Assembly (NCBI GenBank): GCA_934667275.1
Contig: CAKULK010000003.1
Span: 1-64,000, forward strand
Direction: 5' to 3'
Origin: an uncultured Bacteroidales bacterium
GTDB lineage: Bacteria > Bacteroidota > Bacteroidia > Bacteroidales > Paludibacteraceae
Length of the DNA stretch: 64,000 nt
Each line of letters starts with the position of its first letter. Position 1 is the stretch's first letter. Made by a program: the position numbers and the translations under genes. The notes beneath the pieces are model-generated. The model saw only the letters and a list, made by a program, of their open reading frames with translations, searched no databases and was not told the DNA's origin. Of the stretch, positions 8,618-18,229 are shown one piece after another.

Positions 8618-9085
8618 TTATAGAACCATTACTTTCGTTTGGGCTACTATGCCGTTGGCAAGGCGGACTTTCAACAATGCCACCCTTGACGGCAGAGAGA
8701 TGGTGCATACCGGTGTAGTGCCACTTGGCATATGATACAGGATTTGCCGCCCTGCCATATCAAAGACCTGTATATCCCCGATATTATCGGACGCCACCAC
8801 TACCGCGGTGAGCGGTGCATTGGAAGATTGTCAGGGTCGGAAAGCTCCTTGTAGGGACCTTGGATATAATAGCGCACCTCATGATTTTGGGGGGTGGCAA
8901 TACGGATACGCGAATCGTTGTAGATACGACGGCGCATACTCGTCTGATTATCACAGAGGTAGCACTCAGTCTGCCACGTGCTGTTCAGTCCGAAATAGAG
9001 GGTGATACTATCAGTGCGGTAGTCGTCCGCTATCACGAAACCAAGCGGAACCACCTCTTCTGCCTCTTCCCCTTACGCGATTTTT
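8618..9085 (-). pseudogene. 3' remnant of a T9SS surface-protein paralogue
   Basis: Two minus-strand reading frames, about 9080-8800 and 8820-8618, together match the last 150 or so residues of the giant protein at 9955-17388. The shared pieces include VPLGFVI-DD-YR-DSI, ECYLCD, QNHE-RYYI-G, and the final T9SS type A sorting domain, here GDIQVFDMAGRQ to IVAQTKVMVL. The frames are broken near 8810-8830, so a frameshift has occurred, and the 5' end is lost where sequence switches to the IS30 transposase near 9075-9090. This is the decayed end of a second, tandem copy of the surface-protein gene. The IS30 junction suggests that insertion and deletion removed the rest. The exact left boundary is approximate. 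Confidence 0.82.
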
Positions 9086-9665
9086 TCATCATCATATAGT
9101 TGGTTTTCCTGTCCACAAGTGTAACAATCGCGCCTTTCCCGTCTTTTCCTATAATCGTATCCAATTCAAAATCCCCCACACGTTTTCCGTCTGCTTCCAC
9201 AGGACGCTCATGAATGCTGATTCTATCAGGTATTTGCGGGCATTTGCCGACAGGTCGTTTCCTGTGCTTTCCTTTGTGCCGCAAGTGAGTATAAAGCGTT
9301 CCCCCATTCTTTTTGTCTTCTCTGATTATCTGATAGATATACTCATGCGATACGTTGATGCCTTCTTTCTTCAAGTAACCTGAGATTTGCTTTGGCGACC
9401 ATTGTTCTTCGGTTAGATAATAAAGGATGCGTTTTTTGACCTCCTTTTTAATACGATGGTTATTGACAAGTCGTTTTTTGCGCCCGTCTGCCAACTCTTG
9501 TGCCTCTTTAGGACGATATTTCTTACGCCAAGAGTTTCTTTTTATTTCTCTTGAAATGGTTGATACAGAGACGCTTAACGTCTTTGCAATAAAAGAAAAT
9601 GAAGAATTAGTTGCGAGCAAGGAAAAAATTCCGTACCTTTGCTCCGAAGTTAGGTGTTGATACAT
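9033..9665 (-). pseudogene. IS30-family transposase, truncated
   Basis: The N-terminus (about 1-45) is the IS30 helix-turn-helix, with LTSEQRYGIFSL and VSTISREIKRN. The middle has the linker typical of the family (WSPKQISGYLKKEG and SHEYIYQII). The catalytic domain begins with GDFELDTIIG, holding the first DDE aspartate, and VTLVDRKTNYM. At about residue 195 the sequence runs into the adjacent surface-protein remnant, so the second Asp, the Glu and about 110 C-terminal residues are missing. The protein cannot be an active transposase. A perfect promoter (9673-9704) still stands upstream. Confidence 0.9.
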
Positions 9666-9672
9666 AGCAATA

Positions 9673-9704
9673 CAAAATTACTTAATTTCAGCGGACTATG
9701 CAAA
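9673..9704 (-). promoter_or_regulatory. Promoter of the IS30 transposase
   Basis: TTTG (9704-9701), 20 bp, TAATTTTG (9680-9673) on the minus strand. The -33 TTTG falls in the loop of the hairpin at 9692-9715. Confidence 0.8.
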
Positions 9705-9721
9705 TGCGTAGTCCGTTTTTT
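9692..9721 (+). terminator. Terminator-like hairpin at the IS30 end
   Basis: The stem CGGACTATGC / GCGTAGTCCG has a 4-nt loop and is followed by T6 on the plus strand. It could shield the element from, or stop, plus-strand transcription; no plus-strand gene lies just upstream. Confidence 0.5.
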
Positions 9722-9826
9722 GTACTGCTTGTTGAAACTACCTGATGAAATCGGGGCTGGAAATTGCAAACAAAGTGGCAAAGAAGTGTTGTTAGCGCAG
9801 TAGGTCGTAGACCATGTTTCGACCGC

Positions 9827-9864
9827 GGTTCTCTCTTGTCGGGGTACCCCGACAAGAGAGAACC
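9827..9864. repeat. 38-bp perfect palindrome
   Basis: GGTTCTCTCTTGTCGGGGT followed at once by its exact reverse complement: 19 + 19 bp, no spacer, no mismatch. It lies about 90 bp beyond the stop of the giant gene. There is no T-run on either side, so it is not a standard intrinsic terminator. Confidence 0.92.
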
Positions 9865-9954
9865 CATGCTACTTATAAAACATATTCCTTTGAACCACTA
9901 CTTATGCACATCCAAGTTGAACTTGCCTTTTAGTGAAGTTATGGTTGCCCCGTA

Positions 9955-12900
9955 TTATTTCACCAACACCTTTGTACGATAAATGACTCCGGATCGGAGA
10001 CGCACGTCTGCCAGAACAATCCCCGACGGACTATCAAGCGACATTGTTGTGGTATTGGCATTGGCGGCTGCTATCCCAACTCGATGCCCTGTAAGATCAT
10101 AGAGGCACACATCGGCAATAAAACCATCGGCTACCACTTCTATATTCCCCACCCCAAGCGAGTAAACTACCACATGCTCACCGTTATCTACGACAATAGT
10201 CTCATTATCTGTCGCCGGATTGTCCGGGTTTTCAGGGGTACTATGGTTTATACCCATGATATAGTAGCGTATTTCGTGATTTTGAGGCATCGGAATCCGT
10301 ACGCACAAGTCGTTTCGTACACGTTGCCGTTTACCCGTCAGTGTGTCGCAAAGGTAACATTCTTCGCTCCAAGCCATATTGAATCCAAACTGCAACACAA
10401 TACTATCTGCACGATACTGGTCATCAATAACAAAGCCCAACGGCACGGCATCTGCCTGACGGCGGATATCCACGGCCAAGGTACGATTATCCGCCAGCGT
10501 ATAGATATTCACGGGTGTCAGTACTCCCGAAGCATTACTCTCCACTCCCGTTGCCACAAACGTCACATCCTCGTTGGTCCGGTAACCATTGTTCGCATCG
10601 TCTTTTAATGCCAACGTAGTCATACCCATGGCGCCACCTGCCATTGCTCTGATTTGCATAATTTGCGGTTCTGCAGAGCGCACCCCTGCACGTCTCAGAT
10701 TCGTGACAGATTCATCACCTTTGTAATCTTCTGTCTTTGACAATACCAAACACTCCGGTGTAATGTCTAACTGCAGTTCATTCTGTTCTGACTTCGCCTC
10801 TAATAATACCGACTGCATCGGTGCGATGAAAGCGCTCGGATTGGTCCATCGGCTCATCAATTCCAATGTGCCGGAAGCCCATGTACCGTCGGACAAAATA
10901 CGGTAAGCCCCTGTCAGTTTGCCATTGTTGACTTCGGCCAATTTATGCAGGTTGAGATATGCCAGTGTAGGGTTGCCCAGCAGGAAATATTTCCCAGTTG
11001 TCTTATTTTGGAGCGTAATGGTCATCTTTCCATATTCGTCGAGTGTATAAGCCAACTTGTGGGAGTCTGTACGCGGCACACTCTCTTTTCCCGGCAGCAG
11101 AGTTCCTTTCTCATCATAATAGTGATACTCGGTATCCGTCTTGGGTAGGCGAACCTCCAGCGACGTCTCTCCCACCAACCCCATGGCATAAAGTGCAAAT
11201 CCCTCTCCGGGGGCAAGAGGCTGGTTCAGCCGGTTGGTCGTATAGAAGTCGGCACTTCCCGATTCTATCAAACCGGTACCGGTGGCATCTTCGTAGTAGT
11301 TACCTTGTGTATAATTGTATACCGCTTTGTCATAAAACCATATCCAAAAAGCGTATGCTGCATCGCCGCTGCGTGTGCCGGCAAAAGGTGCCACACGGAA
11401 ATCCTGCGAATAGTCGTCTTTTTCTTTAGTTTTCTCCAGACTCTTCGCATCTTCGCTATTATACATGCCATAGTGCGGAAGAAAGAAATCGCCTGCATAC
11501 ATGCCCTGCAGAGGTGCTGCCAATGTATTCCATCCTCCATAGTCAGCAGCAGTCCGCGGACGTACAGACATATCTACATAGGCTGCTTCATATTGCAGAT
11601 GTTGCTGTCCAATGACACGTACATCATTGCGGAATTGCACTTTCTTGCATACGTTGGGATAATAGTTGACATCCCCGCTGTTTAAGTTCTCCTCTTTATC
11701 TATATAGGGATACATATTCTGTGGCAGTCCTTCCGGGATAATGACCACAGTGCTTTTCAGGGGTGCATAATTCAAGTTTTCACACACAATTCCCTTGGAT
11801 AATCCGCTCCAGTTCTTATCTTCTCCCCAATGATAATTACCATTGTTATCCGGCAGCGTAGGAGTCCATACCAATGTATCCGGAACCACCAACAAAGTAA
11901 AATATGCATACCCGATAAGGCACGACGGATTGTCCGGATCTATAAGCAGAGGACCATCATTATCACCGTTTGTCGGACGAGTTTTCATCTGTGCCCGAAG
12001 AGTATATTCATACCCCATACGCATCGTATCGCTATTTTCCACCCAATAGCCCGGATGTCCGTCAATGTCGCCATATTTACCGGTTTCCTTAAGTTCCTTC
12101 ATCTGTTCCACATGCTCCGCATCAACAGGTGTGAAGACAATAGTGTCTCCGCTTGCTTTGTAGTAGTTGCTTTCTTTACCCTGCGCATGCAGTTCTGTGT
12201 ATATTTTATCTTGCGTATAGTGCATACTGAATCCCTTTTGGTTCATCTTCCGCAATATATCGGGGTCATTGGTCCCATTGATATTAATCTGCGTACTATC
12301 CCAAGCCAACACAATACCTTCGCCGAGGTAGCAGGGCACACGAAAACCATGGTTGGCCTCGTGCTGCGTAATGCGGATACGTACCATCTTACCATTATCG
12401 CTTTCGTTCAGGGGACGCCCCAATGAAAAATTATAATCATGTGCCGACGAAACCGAGAATACCATTATAAACCTCGGTGATGCGCATTGGTTCAGAGTAT
12501 AGTCTTGTCCTTTGTAGTTGACATGGGCTGTTCCTGCTGTCGGATAAAGCCAATAGCACGCCGTATCGTTTCCCGCCAAATAGATATCGTCTCTGTCCAA
12601 GCCCAAACGCAGCAGACCTTTATTGCACAGGTTCCATACTATATTGTAGTAATAGTTATCTTCTTTCCCTTCCGGGTTATCCCCCCAGTAGTCAACTCCC
12701 GGTTTTAGGTTACGATAGTCCAATTCGTCATAATAGGTATGTTCATAGGTCCTAGGGTCTCGACGCAATGTAGCAATAGCCGCCTCGACATCGGCTCGCG
12801 GATAGCCGTATTGTTTTATAAAAGCATCATCGGCACGTTTGATAGCTGCTTGATCAGTAGGATTGGTCAGCCCATTGTTGTAAGCATTGAAGTAAATACT

Positions 12901-15900
12901 ATCAAACGTAAATCCTTTCAACCATTCGCCGCGTGCATTGGCTTGGAGCGTATGCACATCGTTCCCGTCTGTCAATTCTTGGCGAACTACAATCTCTAAC
13001 GGGTAGTTATTGTTGGCACATTGTCCCATTTCAGGATAAGTCTCTCCGTTAAACTCAAAAGAGGTCGGGTCATACACCGGCAGTTTGGTGCGCATAGAGC
13101 ATAGCGCATCCGGAAGTTCGGCAGATGAATACGATGTGCGAACCTCATAAATATGACGGGGGTTCAACTCGTCGGATTTGAGCATCTGCACTATATAGAG
13201 GACATAGCGTGTTACTCCTGTTTCCGTCACCGGCACATAACCGATATAAGTATGATCGTCTTTGGCCGTTTCCTCCTGTCCTTTGATATAAGCCAGAAAG
13301 TCGTTAAGCGTAGAATAATGCAACCCGTCTTCCTTTGCCGGAATCCACCCTTTTTTCGGTAATCTAACGACCCCGCATGTATCGTTATACAAACGACAAT
13401 CCGCATCGGACAAGCAACTGTCATTGTGGTAAGAGAGCCTTAGGGCGGAGTCCTTCTCGCAGTACTCGTATATCTGGTAGAAAAGGTACTTGTCGGTATT
13501 GGTATCTTCAGTCCCGAGATTTTCCAAGTTCTCATAATCTACACGAATAATAGTGGCGATATTATCCGTTTCCGCAATACCTCCATTGAGGCTGAAGTTC
13601 GAATTTTCGGTATCAGGAGCATCATTGACCAAACATGTCGTATTGATTTGGAATGCCTCCAACGGAATACGGGACGCATATAGCCATACATCGTCCAGAA
13701 GGAAGTTATTACCGCCGTTACCACCTGCAAAGTTAAAAAAACAAATACGTGACTCATCATAACTCTTTAGTGTATTGACCGGAAAACAAATCTGTTGCCA
13801 GTAGCCTTTGTTCTTCAATTCACCGATATAGTGCGAACTCACTTCTTCCCAATCGCTCCAACCGTCTTTTTGGCGATTACGTCCACCTATGTATATCTCA
13901 AATTCAGATGCGGTAGAGTCTATTGACGGGTTGCATAGCCACATTGCACAATACATTTCCTGCCCGGAGCATAATTGCGCGTTGGTGGTGAGTGACAAGA
14001 ACTTACTCGGGTTTGCCGCACCATCTACGTACAGGCAATAGCCATCTGAAGCAGAACCCGTATGTTGCGAAGCCGGACGCAACCAACGACCTTGTCCGCC
14101 TCCGTTCTCCGCATCTGTTCCCACCTTGTTGATGATACAATACTCACCATAGTTTGGGAAAGACCAATGTCGTCCAAGGTCTTTGCGCTGAATGTAGTAT
14201 TTGTCGGGGTTGTTCTTATCACGCATCACATCCTTATAGGGTACGAAACCGCAACCGGACTCTTCGGGATTAAGCGGGATATTGAATAGTTTGGTTGCCG
14301 TCGTACCCGGCACATCGTAGTCGAAATCCAATTTCGATAATAGAACATATCGTTCTTCGATATCACCCAACGTGATAAGCGGCTTCGCACTCGGACCATA
14401 TACGGTCGTATCCTTATTCACCCAACGTACTTTATAGTGTGCTAAAAGCAATGTATCGCCCGTATAGTAGTTGCCAAAACTGCCTGACGAACTGCCTTTT
14501 TCAGGTTCTATCCAATAGACAATCTCCATCTCTTTTTCCTTATCGGATGTCAAACGCAGATAATCAACAGGTTTAGTTTTGTCGGACGGATCATAACTAT
14601 ACCCTTTTAATGGGGTATATTGACCATTCTCGACAAGATAACATTTTGCCTCATACCGGTTTTTCCACGTGTGCGCATAGGTATTGCCCTCTATGACGAC
14701 ACCGTCTTCCATACCACTTACACCCGCATCCATTTTCACCCAATAGTGCTGATTCGAATTTGCCCCATTGGCGTGCGCCAACAGGTATTTTTTCTCCAAA
14801 TCCACCATTTTGCCAACGGGTGCCTCATACTCATGTTCCTCAAAATAGCGCCCACTTTGTTTTGTACACAGGGCCAAATCGTCTGCCGTTTTTTTAATTA
14901 TCTCATCCGATTCATGTTTGTCGCCCGGGTGCAAATGGAATATCTGACGATACGACAAAGTCGGCTCGGTCAAAGAGAGTAAGTTGCCTTTCCCGTCATA
15001 AGTAGCGGAATAGTCGGTGTAATTGCTCACATCGCAGGCAATATCAATATCCAAATCTTGCTTTATAACAATCGTAGGATTGTAATTTATTGTTTCCAAA
15101 TCCGTTCCCGCCCCCTCCGGAAACAGATAAAACAATCCTTTGGATTGCTCCGCCGAACTATTGAGCGGACTGAACCAACAATTTCCGCTCCACTGATTAT
15201 TTTTACGATGTTTTACGTATGGTCCTATATTCCAAAAGTCAGTCAACTCAACATATTTTCCATTGCCATCAGGTTGAAACTTCGGATCTTTGCCTGTTTG
15301 ATAGTCATACCAACGCATATAACCGAAGTAGTCCGGCTCACGCAGTCTCAGCACAAAAGGCTGTCCTTTCTCATAATAGATGGTCTGTTCGTAGGTATGT
15401 ACCCGTTGGCGGTTGTTCTCATCTCGGGTAGGATAGAATCTGCCTGTTTGGGTGCGGAAAATAACCCCTTGGCTATACATCTGTTCCACAGTATGTTTCG
15501 CACTGATATATACTTTTCGCCCATCCTCATCTACACGCGGACAAGCAATGTCCACCGACACCTCCGTATGGCGTTCCGGTTCTTTGACAGCCAATGAGGA
15601 AACCGTAACATTGCGTGTGGTGGTTCTTGGGTCGGCAGCAGGCGACACCGTCACCCAATCGGCACCGGAGGATACTGTCACATTGCTGTTGGTTAACCCT
15701 CCGGTAAATATGGTCCCATTCTCCACAAACTCTTTGGACGCATTGTGATTGATATTCAGCACCAACGGAACGACACGATCATCACCTGCGTTCATATCCA
15801 TTGTGAATAGACCGATGCCTTTATATGCCATCAGGCTATTGATATTCAGACTCCACGTACCACCTTTGGCTTGGAATACCGTTGTTCCCTCGTCAAATCG

Positions 15901-17388
15901 GTAAGTGTCCGGCTCTTTGGTAACTGTAATACCAACCTCTGCTGTAGCCGTGTGCGCCGCATGTAGTGACTCGCGGCCAATGGGAATTTGCATTGTTGTG
16001 GATTCACAATCCTTACCACCCGCAGTAAGAGTCAGAGTGTCCAAATAGTAAAACCACTCGTTGCGATTGTTCTCCGTCCACGTATAGATATTCCATGGGC
16101 TGACACTATCTGGCGTTATGGTCAAGGTCAGATTTGTCCGGTCAAGCGTATAGTGCATCATATTACGTTTAGCGGTTTCCATATACTTCTGCGAAACCGA
16201 TGCGTCAAAGCCGGACTTATCCAAATCGTTCTGTGTATCGGGATACACCATACAACCTTTTTCGGTTGCCCCATAGAGTGTTCCATCTGACTTAAACGGA
16301 TTGAGCAATGAATATGACGGTGCTTCAGGATTGGCACGCACACCCCAATGAATATCCATTGTCACCATATCCCCGGCTTCTGGCATCCGAATGGTATCTC
16401 TTTCCTTGATGATACGCTTTCCTTGAGCATAATAATCGTATGTTTTGTCTTTCTGTTTAGGGTCAGGGGTAACCAATGACTCATAGTAGGAATAGATTTC
16501 TACGCGCGGCAACAAGTTATAGACGGCTTTCTGATCTTCATAGCCCGTTACATAATGTTCTGCCATATCCATCCCCGCCGAAGTTATCTTACCAAGATCG
16601 GATTGGTCGGGCATATCATCGTTCTGCCACCATGTTACCGGGAAATAGTGAAATTTACGTTTGTCTTGAGTTACTGTCGATTGCAACTCGTCCAACACGA
16701 CATCTACCGCCGCCACTTTCTTTTTCTCGCGCAGAGACGACCATTTTGACAGACGGACAACCTGACCGCCGCCCGGCGACATAGTTTCCCAACCGTTTCC
16801 ACTTTTGTTACAGCCGATACTATAGTATTCTGTGGCTGATACAACGGACAATCTCGCCAATGCCACATGATACTTGGCATAGTCGTAGGTAGTATAGGAG
16901 TGTATGTGCGCAAAAGCCGAAGCCTGCTGTTCATCATCCACCAACGCCAACTGATGTTTATCATTCATACGCATCCAACGCTTGGTGGCGATATTTTGAA
17001 AATAAGCACGATACTCCTCACCAAATTTACCATACTCATTATTTATGTCCGTATTCTTGGGTTGAGCGCCATATGGTTCAAATTCTATATCTCCGGCCTT
17101 GTACACTTTCCACAAAGCATTCTCGCTCAACTCAACCTCTCCCGCTGCGTTTTTTCTCACAGATTGGGGTTTGCCATCGACATCCGCCAGAAAATAATAT
17201 ATGCTCTTATTATTGTCATCAGGAACACAATAGATGGATACGGTATCCCCGAACTGTACAAACACAGAGCAACATTGGTCAGCCTGCATAGTTGTTGAAT
17301 GCCATACAAAACTGCATAGACACAAAAGAGTAAATAATATTGAGTTATATTTCATACCCCGCATATAATACTTATGTTTCATACCCAA
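9955..17388 (-). CDS. Giant T9SS-secreted surface protein (2477 residues)
   Basis: An N-terminal signal peptide (hydrophobic core ILFTLLCLCSFVW) and a C-terminal T9SS type A sorting domain (last 75 or so residues, with VCLYDLTGHRVG and the end VIYRTKVLVK) point to export by type IX secretion and attachment or release at the cell surface. In between I see a stretch like a BACON/Ig repeat (about 580-640, with SSGADWVTVSPAADP), a jelly-roll-like carbohydrate-binding segment (about 1110-1210, ending FLLDDVWLY) and long beta-rich parts of unknown fold. No catalytic motif is evident, so an adhesin or matrix role is more likely than an enzyme, but this is inference. ATGs at 17382 and 17355 are alternative starts. 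It follows the 141-residue gene by 16 nt, in one transcription unit. A decayed paralogue lies downstream. Confidence 0.88.
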   Translation of the reverse strand: MGMKHKYYMRGMKYNSILFTLLCLCSFVWHSTTMQADQCCSVFVQFGDTVSIYCVPDDNNKSIYYFLADVDGKPQSVRKNAAGEVELSENALWKVYKAGDIEFEPYGAQPKNTDINNEYGKFGEEYRAYFQNIATKRWMRMNDKHQLALVDDEQQASAFAHIHSYTTYDYAKYHVALARLSVVSATEYYSIGCNKSGNGWETMSPGGGQVVRLSKWSSLREKKKVAAVDVVLDELQSTVTQDKRKFHYFPVTWWQNDDMPDQSDLGKITSAGMDMAEHYVTGYEDQKAVYNLLPRVEIYSYYESLVTPDPKQKDKTYDYYAQGKRIIKERDTIRMPEAGDMVTMDIHWGVRANPEAPSYSLLNPFKSDGTLYGATEKGCMVYPDTQNDLDKSGFDASVSQKYMETAKRNMMHYTLDRTNLTLTITPDSVSPWNIYTWTENNRNEWFYYLDTLTLTAGGKDCESTTMQIPIGRESLHAAHTATAEVGITVTKEPDTYRFDEGTTVFQAKGGTWSLNINSLMAYKGIGLFTMDMNAGDDRVVPLVLNINHNASKEFVENGTIFTGGLTNSNVTVSSGADWVTVSPAADPRTTTRNVTVSSLAVKEPERHTEVSVDIACPRVDEDGRKVYISAKHTVEQMYSQGVIFRTQTGRFYPTRDENNRQRVHTYEQTIYYEKGQPFVLRLREPDYFGYMRWYDYQTGKDPKFQPDGNGKYVELTDFWNIGPYVKHRKNNQWSGNCWFSPLNSSAEQSKGLFYLFPEGAGTDLETINYNPTIVIKQDLDIDIACDVSNYTDYSATYDGKGNLLSLTEPTLSYRQIFHLHPGDKHESDEIIKKTADDLALCTKQSGRYFEEHEYEAPVGKMVDLEKKYLLAHANGANSNQHYWVKMDAGVSGMEDGVVIEGNTYAHTWKNRYEAKCYLVENGQYTPLKGYSYDPSDKTKPVDYLRLTSDKEKEMEIVYWIEPEKGSSSGSFGNYYTGDTLLLAHYKVRWVNKDTTVYGPSAKPLITLGDIEERYVLLSKLDFDYDVPGTTATKLFNIPLNPEESGCGFVPYKDVMRDKNNPDKYYIQRKDLGRHWSFPNYGEYCIINKVGTDAENGGGQGRWLRPASQHTGSASDGYCLYVDGAANPSKFLSLTTNAQLCSGQEMYCAMWLCNPSIDSTASEFEIYIGGRNRQKDGWSDWEEVSSHYIGELKNKGYWQQICFPVNTLKSYDESRICFFNFAGGNGGNNFLLDDVWLYASRIPLEAFQINTTCLVNDAPDTENSNFSLNGGIAETDNIATIIRVDYENLENLGTEDTNTDKYLFYQIYEYCEKDSALRLSYHNDSCLSDADCRLYNDTCGVVRLPKKGWIPAKEDGLHYSTLNDFLAYIKGQEETAKDDHTYIGYVPVTETGVTRYVLYIVQMLKSDELNPRHIYEVRTSYSSAELPDALCSMRTKLPVYDPTSFEFNGETYPEMGQCANNNYPLEIVVRQELTDGNDVHTLQANARGEWLKGFTFDSIYFNAYNNGLTNPTDQAAIKRADDAFIKQYGYPRADVEAAIATLRRDPRTYEHTYYDELDYRNLKPGVDYWGDNPEGKEDNYYYNIVWNLCNKGLLRLGLDRDDIYLAGNDTACYWLYPTAGTAHVNYKGQDYTLNQCASPRFIMVFSVSSAHDYNFSLGRPLNESDNGKMVRIRITQHEANHGFRVPCYLGEGIVLAWDSTQININGTNDPDILRKMNQKGFSMHYTQDKIYTELHAQGKESNYYKASGDTIVFTPVDAEHVEQMKELKETGKYGDIDGHPGYWVENSDTMRMGYEYTLRAQMKTRPTNGDNDGPLLIDPDNPSCLIGYAYFTLLVVPDTLVWTPTLPDNNGNYHWGEDKNWSGLSKGIVCENLNYAPLKSTVVIIPEGLPQNMYPYIDKEENLNSGDVNYYPNVCKKVQFRNDVRVIGQQHLQYEAAYVDMSVRPRTAADYGGWNTLAAPLQGMYAGDFFLPHYGMYNSEDAKSLEKTKEKDDYSQDFRVAPFAGTRSGDAAYAFWIWFYDKAVYNYTQGNYYEDATGTGLIESGSADFYTTNRLNQPLAPGEGFALYAMGLVGETSLEVRLPKTDTEYHYYDEKGTLLPGKESVPRTDSHKLAYTLDEYGKMTITLQNKTTGKYFLLGNPTLAYLNLHKLAEVNNGKLTGAYRILSDGTWASGTLELMSRWTNPSAFIAPMQSVLLEAKSEQNELQLDITPECLVLSKTEDYKGDESVTNLRRAGVRSAEPQIMQIRAMAGGAMGMTTLALKDDANNGYRTNEDVTFVATGVESNASGVLTPVNIYTLADNRTLAVDIRRQADAVPLGFVIDDQYRADSIVLQFGFNMAWSEECYLCDTLTGKRQRVRNDLCVRIPMPQNHEIRYYIMGINHSTPENPDNPATDNETIVVDNGEHVVVYSLGVGNIEVVADGFIADVCLYDLTGHRVGIAAANANTTTMSLDSPSGIVLADVRLRSGVIYRTKVLVK

Positions 17389-17404
17389 AACAAAAGATAT
17401 AACG

Positions 17405-17830
17405 TTACATCTTTGTTTTTCGCACTAATTTCCATATACGCCAATGACGTACTACGATATACATCGCAGTACATAATAGCATAGGGAGTAACACATCGCC
17501 GATAGGGAGTTTTGCCTCACCGATAGCAGGACCATCGGGCTTGTTTGGGCGTCCGCCAACAGAAAATCTTTCCTGCGGAGACTCTTGCACACTCCATATA
17601 CCACAAGCCGACACCTCGTCTTGTACGATATCGTGTACCGCCAAAAACGACCCGGAACCATATACCTTGCATTGTTGAGACCGAGTTAAAGCAGAACCAT
17701 ATTGCCCAAAACCATCATACCCGTTTGCTGACGGATACGATACAAGTCCTTCCAAAGGAGAGATGGTTGCGATATTTTCGGCATCGACATTACTCCAACA
17801 TATTGAAGCATTGTTAAATATATCAAACAT
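17405..17830 (-). CDS. Small protein with C-terminal PIGD-TM-basic anchor
   Basis: A 141-residue protein I do not recognise. The N-terminus is not a signal peptide. Near the C-terminus comes a Gly/Pro linker (GGRPNKPDGPAIGEAKL), the motif PIGD, a hydrophobic segment of about 17 residues (VLLPMLLCTAMYIVV) and a basic tail (RHWRIWKLVRKTKM). This motif-helix-basic order resembles C-terminal sorting signals of the PEP-CTERM kind and similar signals on Bacteroidetes proteins, but the processing enzyme is not visible here. It has its own promoter and is the first gene of the unit with the giant protein. A role in that protein's export or anchoring is a guess. Confidence 0.7.
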   Translation of the reverse strand: MFDIFNNASICWSNVDAENIATISPLEGLVSYPSANGYDGFGQYGSALTRSQQCKVYGSGSFLAVHDIVQDEVSACGIWSVQESPQERFSVGGRPNKPDGPAIGEAKLPIGDVLLPMLLCTAMYIVVRHWRIWKLVRKTKM

Positions 17831-17881
17831 TTTTCATCGTCTTCGTAGATTCAACAAGCAAGTGCAAAATGTTACACGCTG

Positions 17882-17912
17882 CAAAATTACAAGTGATTTT
17901 CGAAACGCGCAA
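17882..17912 (-). promoter_or_regulatory. Promoter of the giant surface-protein unit
   Basis: TTG (17912-17910), 20 bp, TAATTTTG (17889-17882) on the minus strand. The expected start is near 17875, about 45 nt before the ATG of the 141-residue gene. Confidence 0.8.
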
Positions 17913-17980
17913 TATTGCAGAACAAAAATTGTACCAAATGGCAAAAAAGCGCAGAAAATAATGCATTAACGAGACTTTTT

Positions 17981-18020
17981 TGAACGGACGGCTATGCCGT
18001 ATTATCGCTAATTAGCCATA
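17981..18020. repeat. Dispersed palindromic element, copy B
   Basis: GAACGGACGGCTATGCCGT followed by ATTATCGCTAATTAGCCATAA. It matches 939-978 at roughly 36 of 41 positions. Both copies lie in long intergenic gaps just outside promoters. Confidence 0.78.
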
Positions 18021-18167
18021 AAAACCATATCTTGATTTATATCAAACTATATTAGTAAAACAAGAACTGAGACTACGCAAAAAACTCTACACGGACAATA
18101 TGTCCGCGTGGGAAGGCTGATTTTTAACTAATTTTCAATGCGGTTGCCGACAGAATTGGGACATGAC

Positions 18168-18198
18168 TTGCGTATGTGAGAAAAAAGCAGTACATTTG
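18168..18198 (+). promoter_or_regulatory. Promoter of the polysaccharide-export operon
   Basis: TTG (18168-18170), 20 bp, TACATTTG (18191-18198). Transcription should start near 18205, which rules out the upstream in-frame ATG at 18176 as a start codon. Confidence 0.82.
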
Positions 18199-18229
18199 CA
18201 GGCTAATGTGGAAAAGATTACAATTCGCT

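Larger units (their letters stand above)
9075..9740 (-). mobile_element. IS30-family element, 3'-deleted remnant
   Basis: It includes the truncated transposase, its promoter and a terminal region with a 10-bp hairpin at 9692-9715 followed by T6. One end is missing, as the transposase breaks off into the neighbouring surface-protein remnant. I could not define the outer inverted repeat or a target duplication, so the right boundary (about 9740) is a guess. Confidence 0.65.

Noticed and set aside
18176..18229. Longer N-terminus for the Wza-like gene
   Set aside because: The promoter -7 box (18191-18198) lies inside this stretch, so the first ATG would not be transcribed from it.
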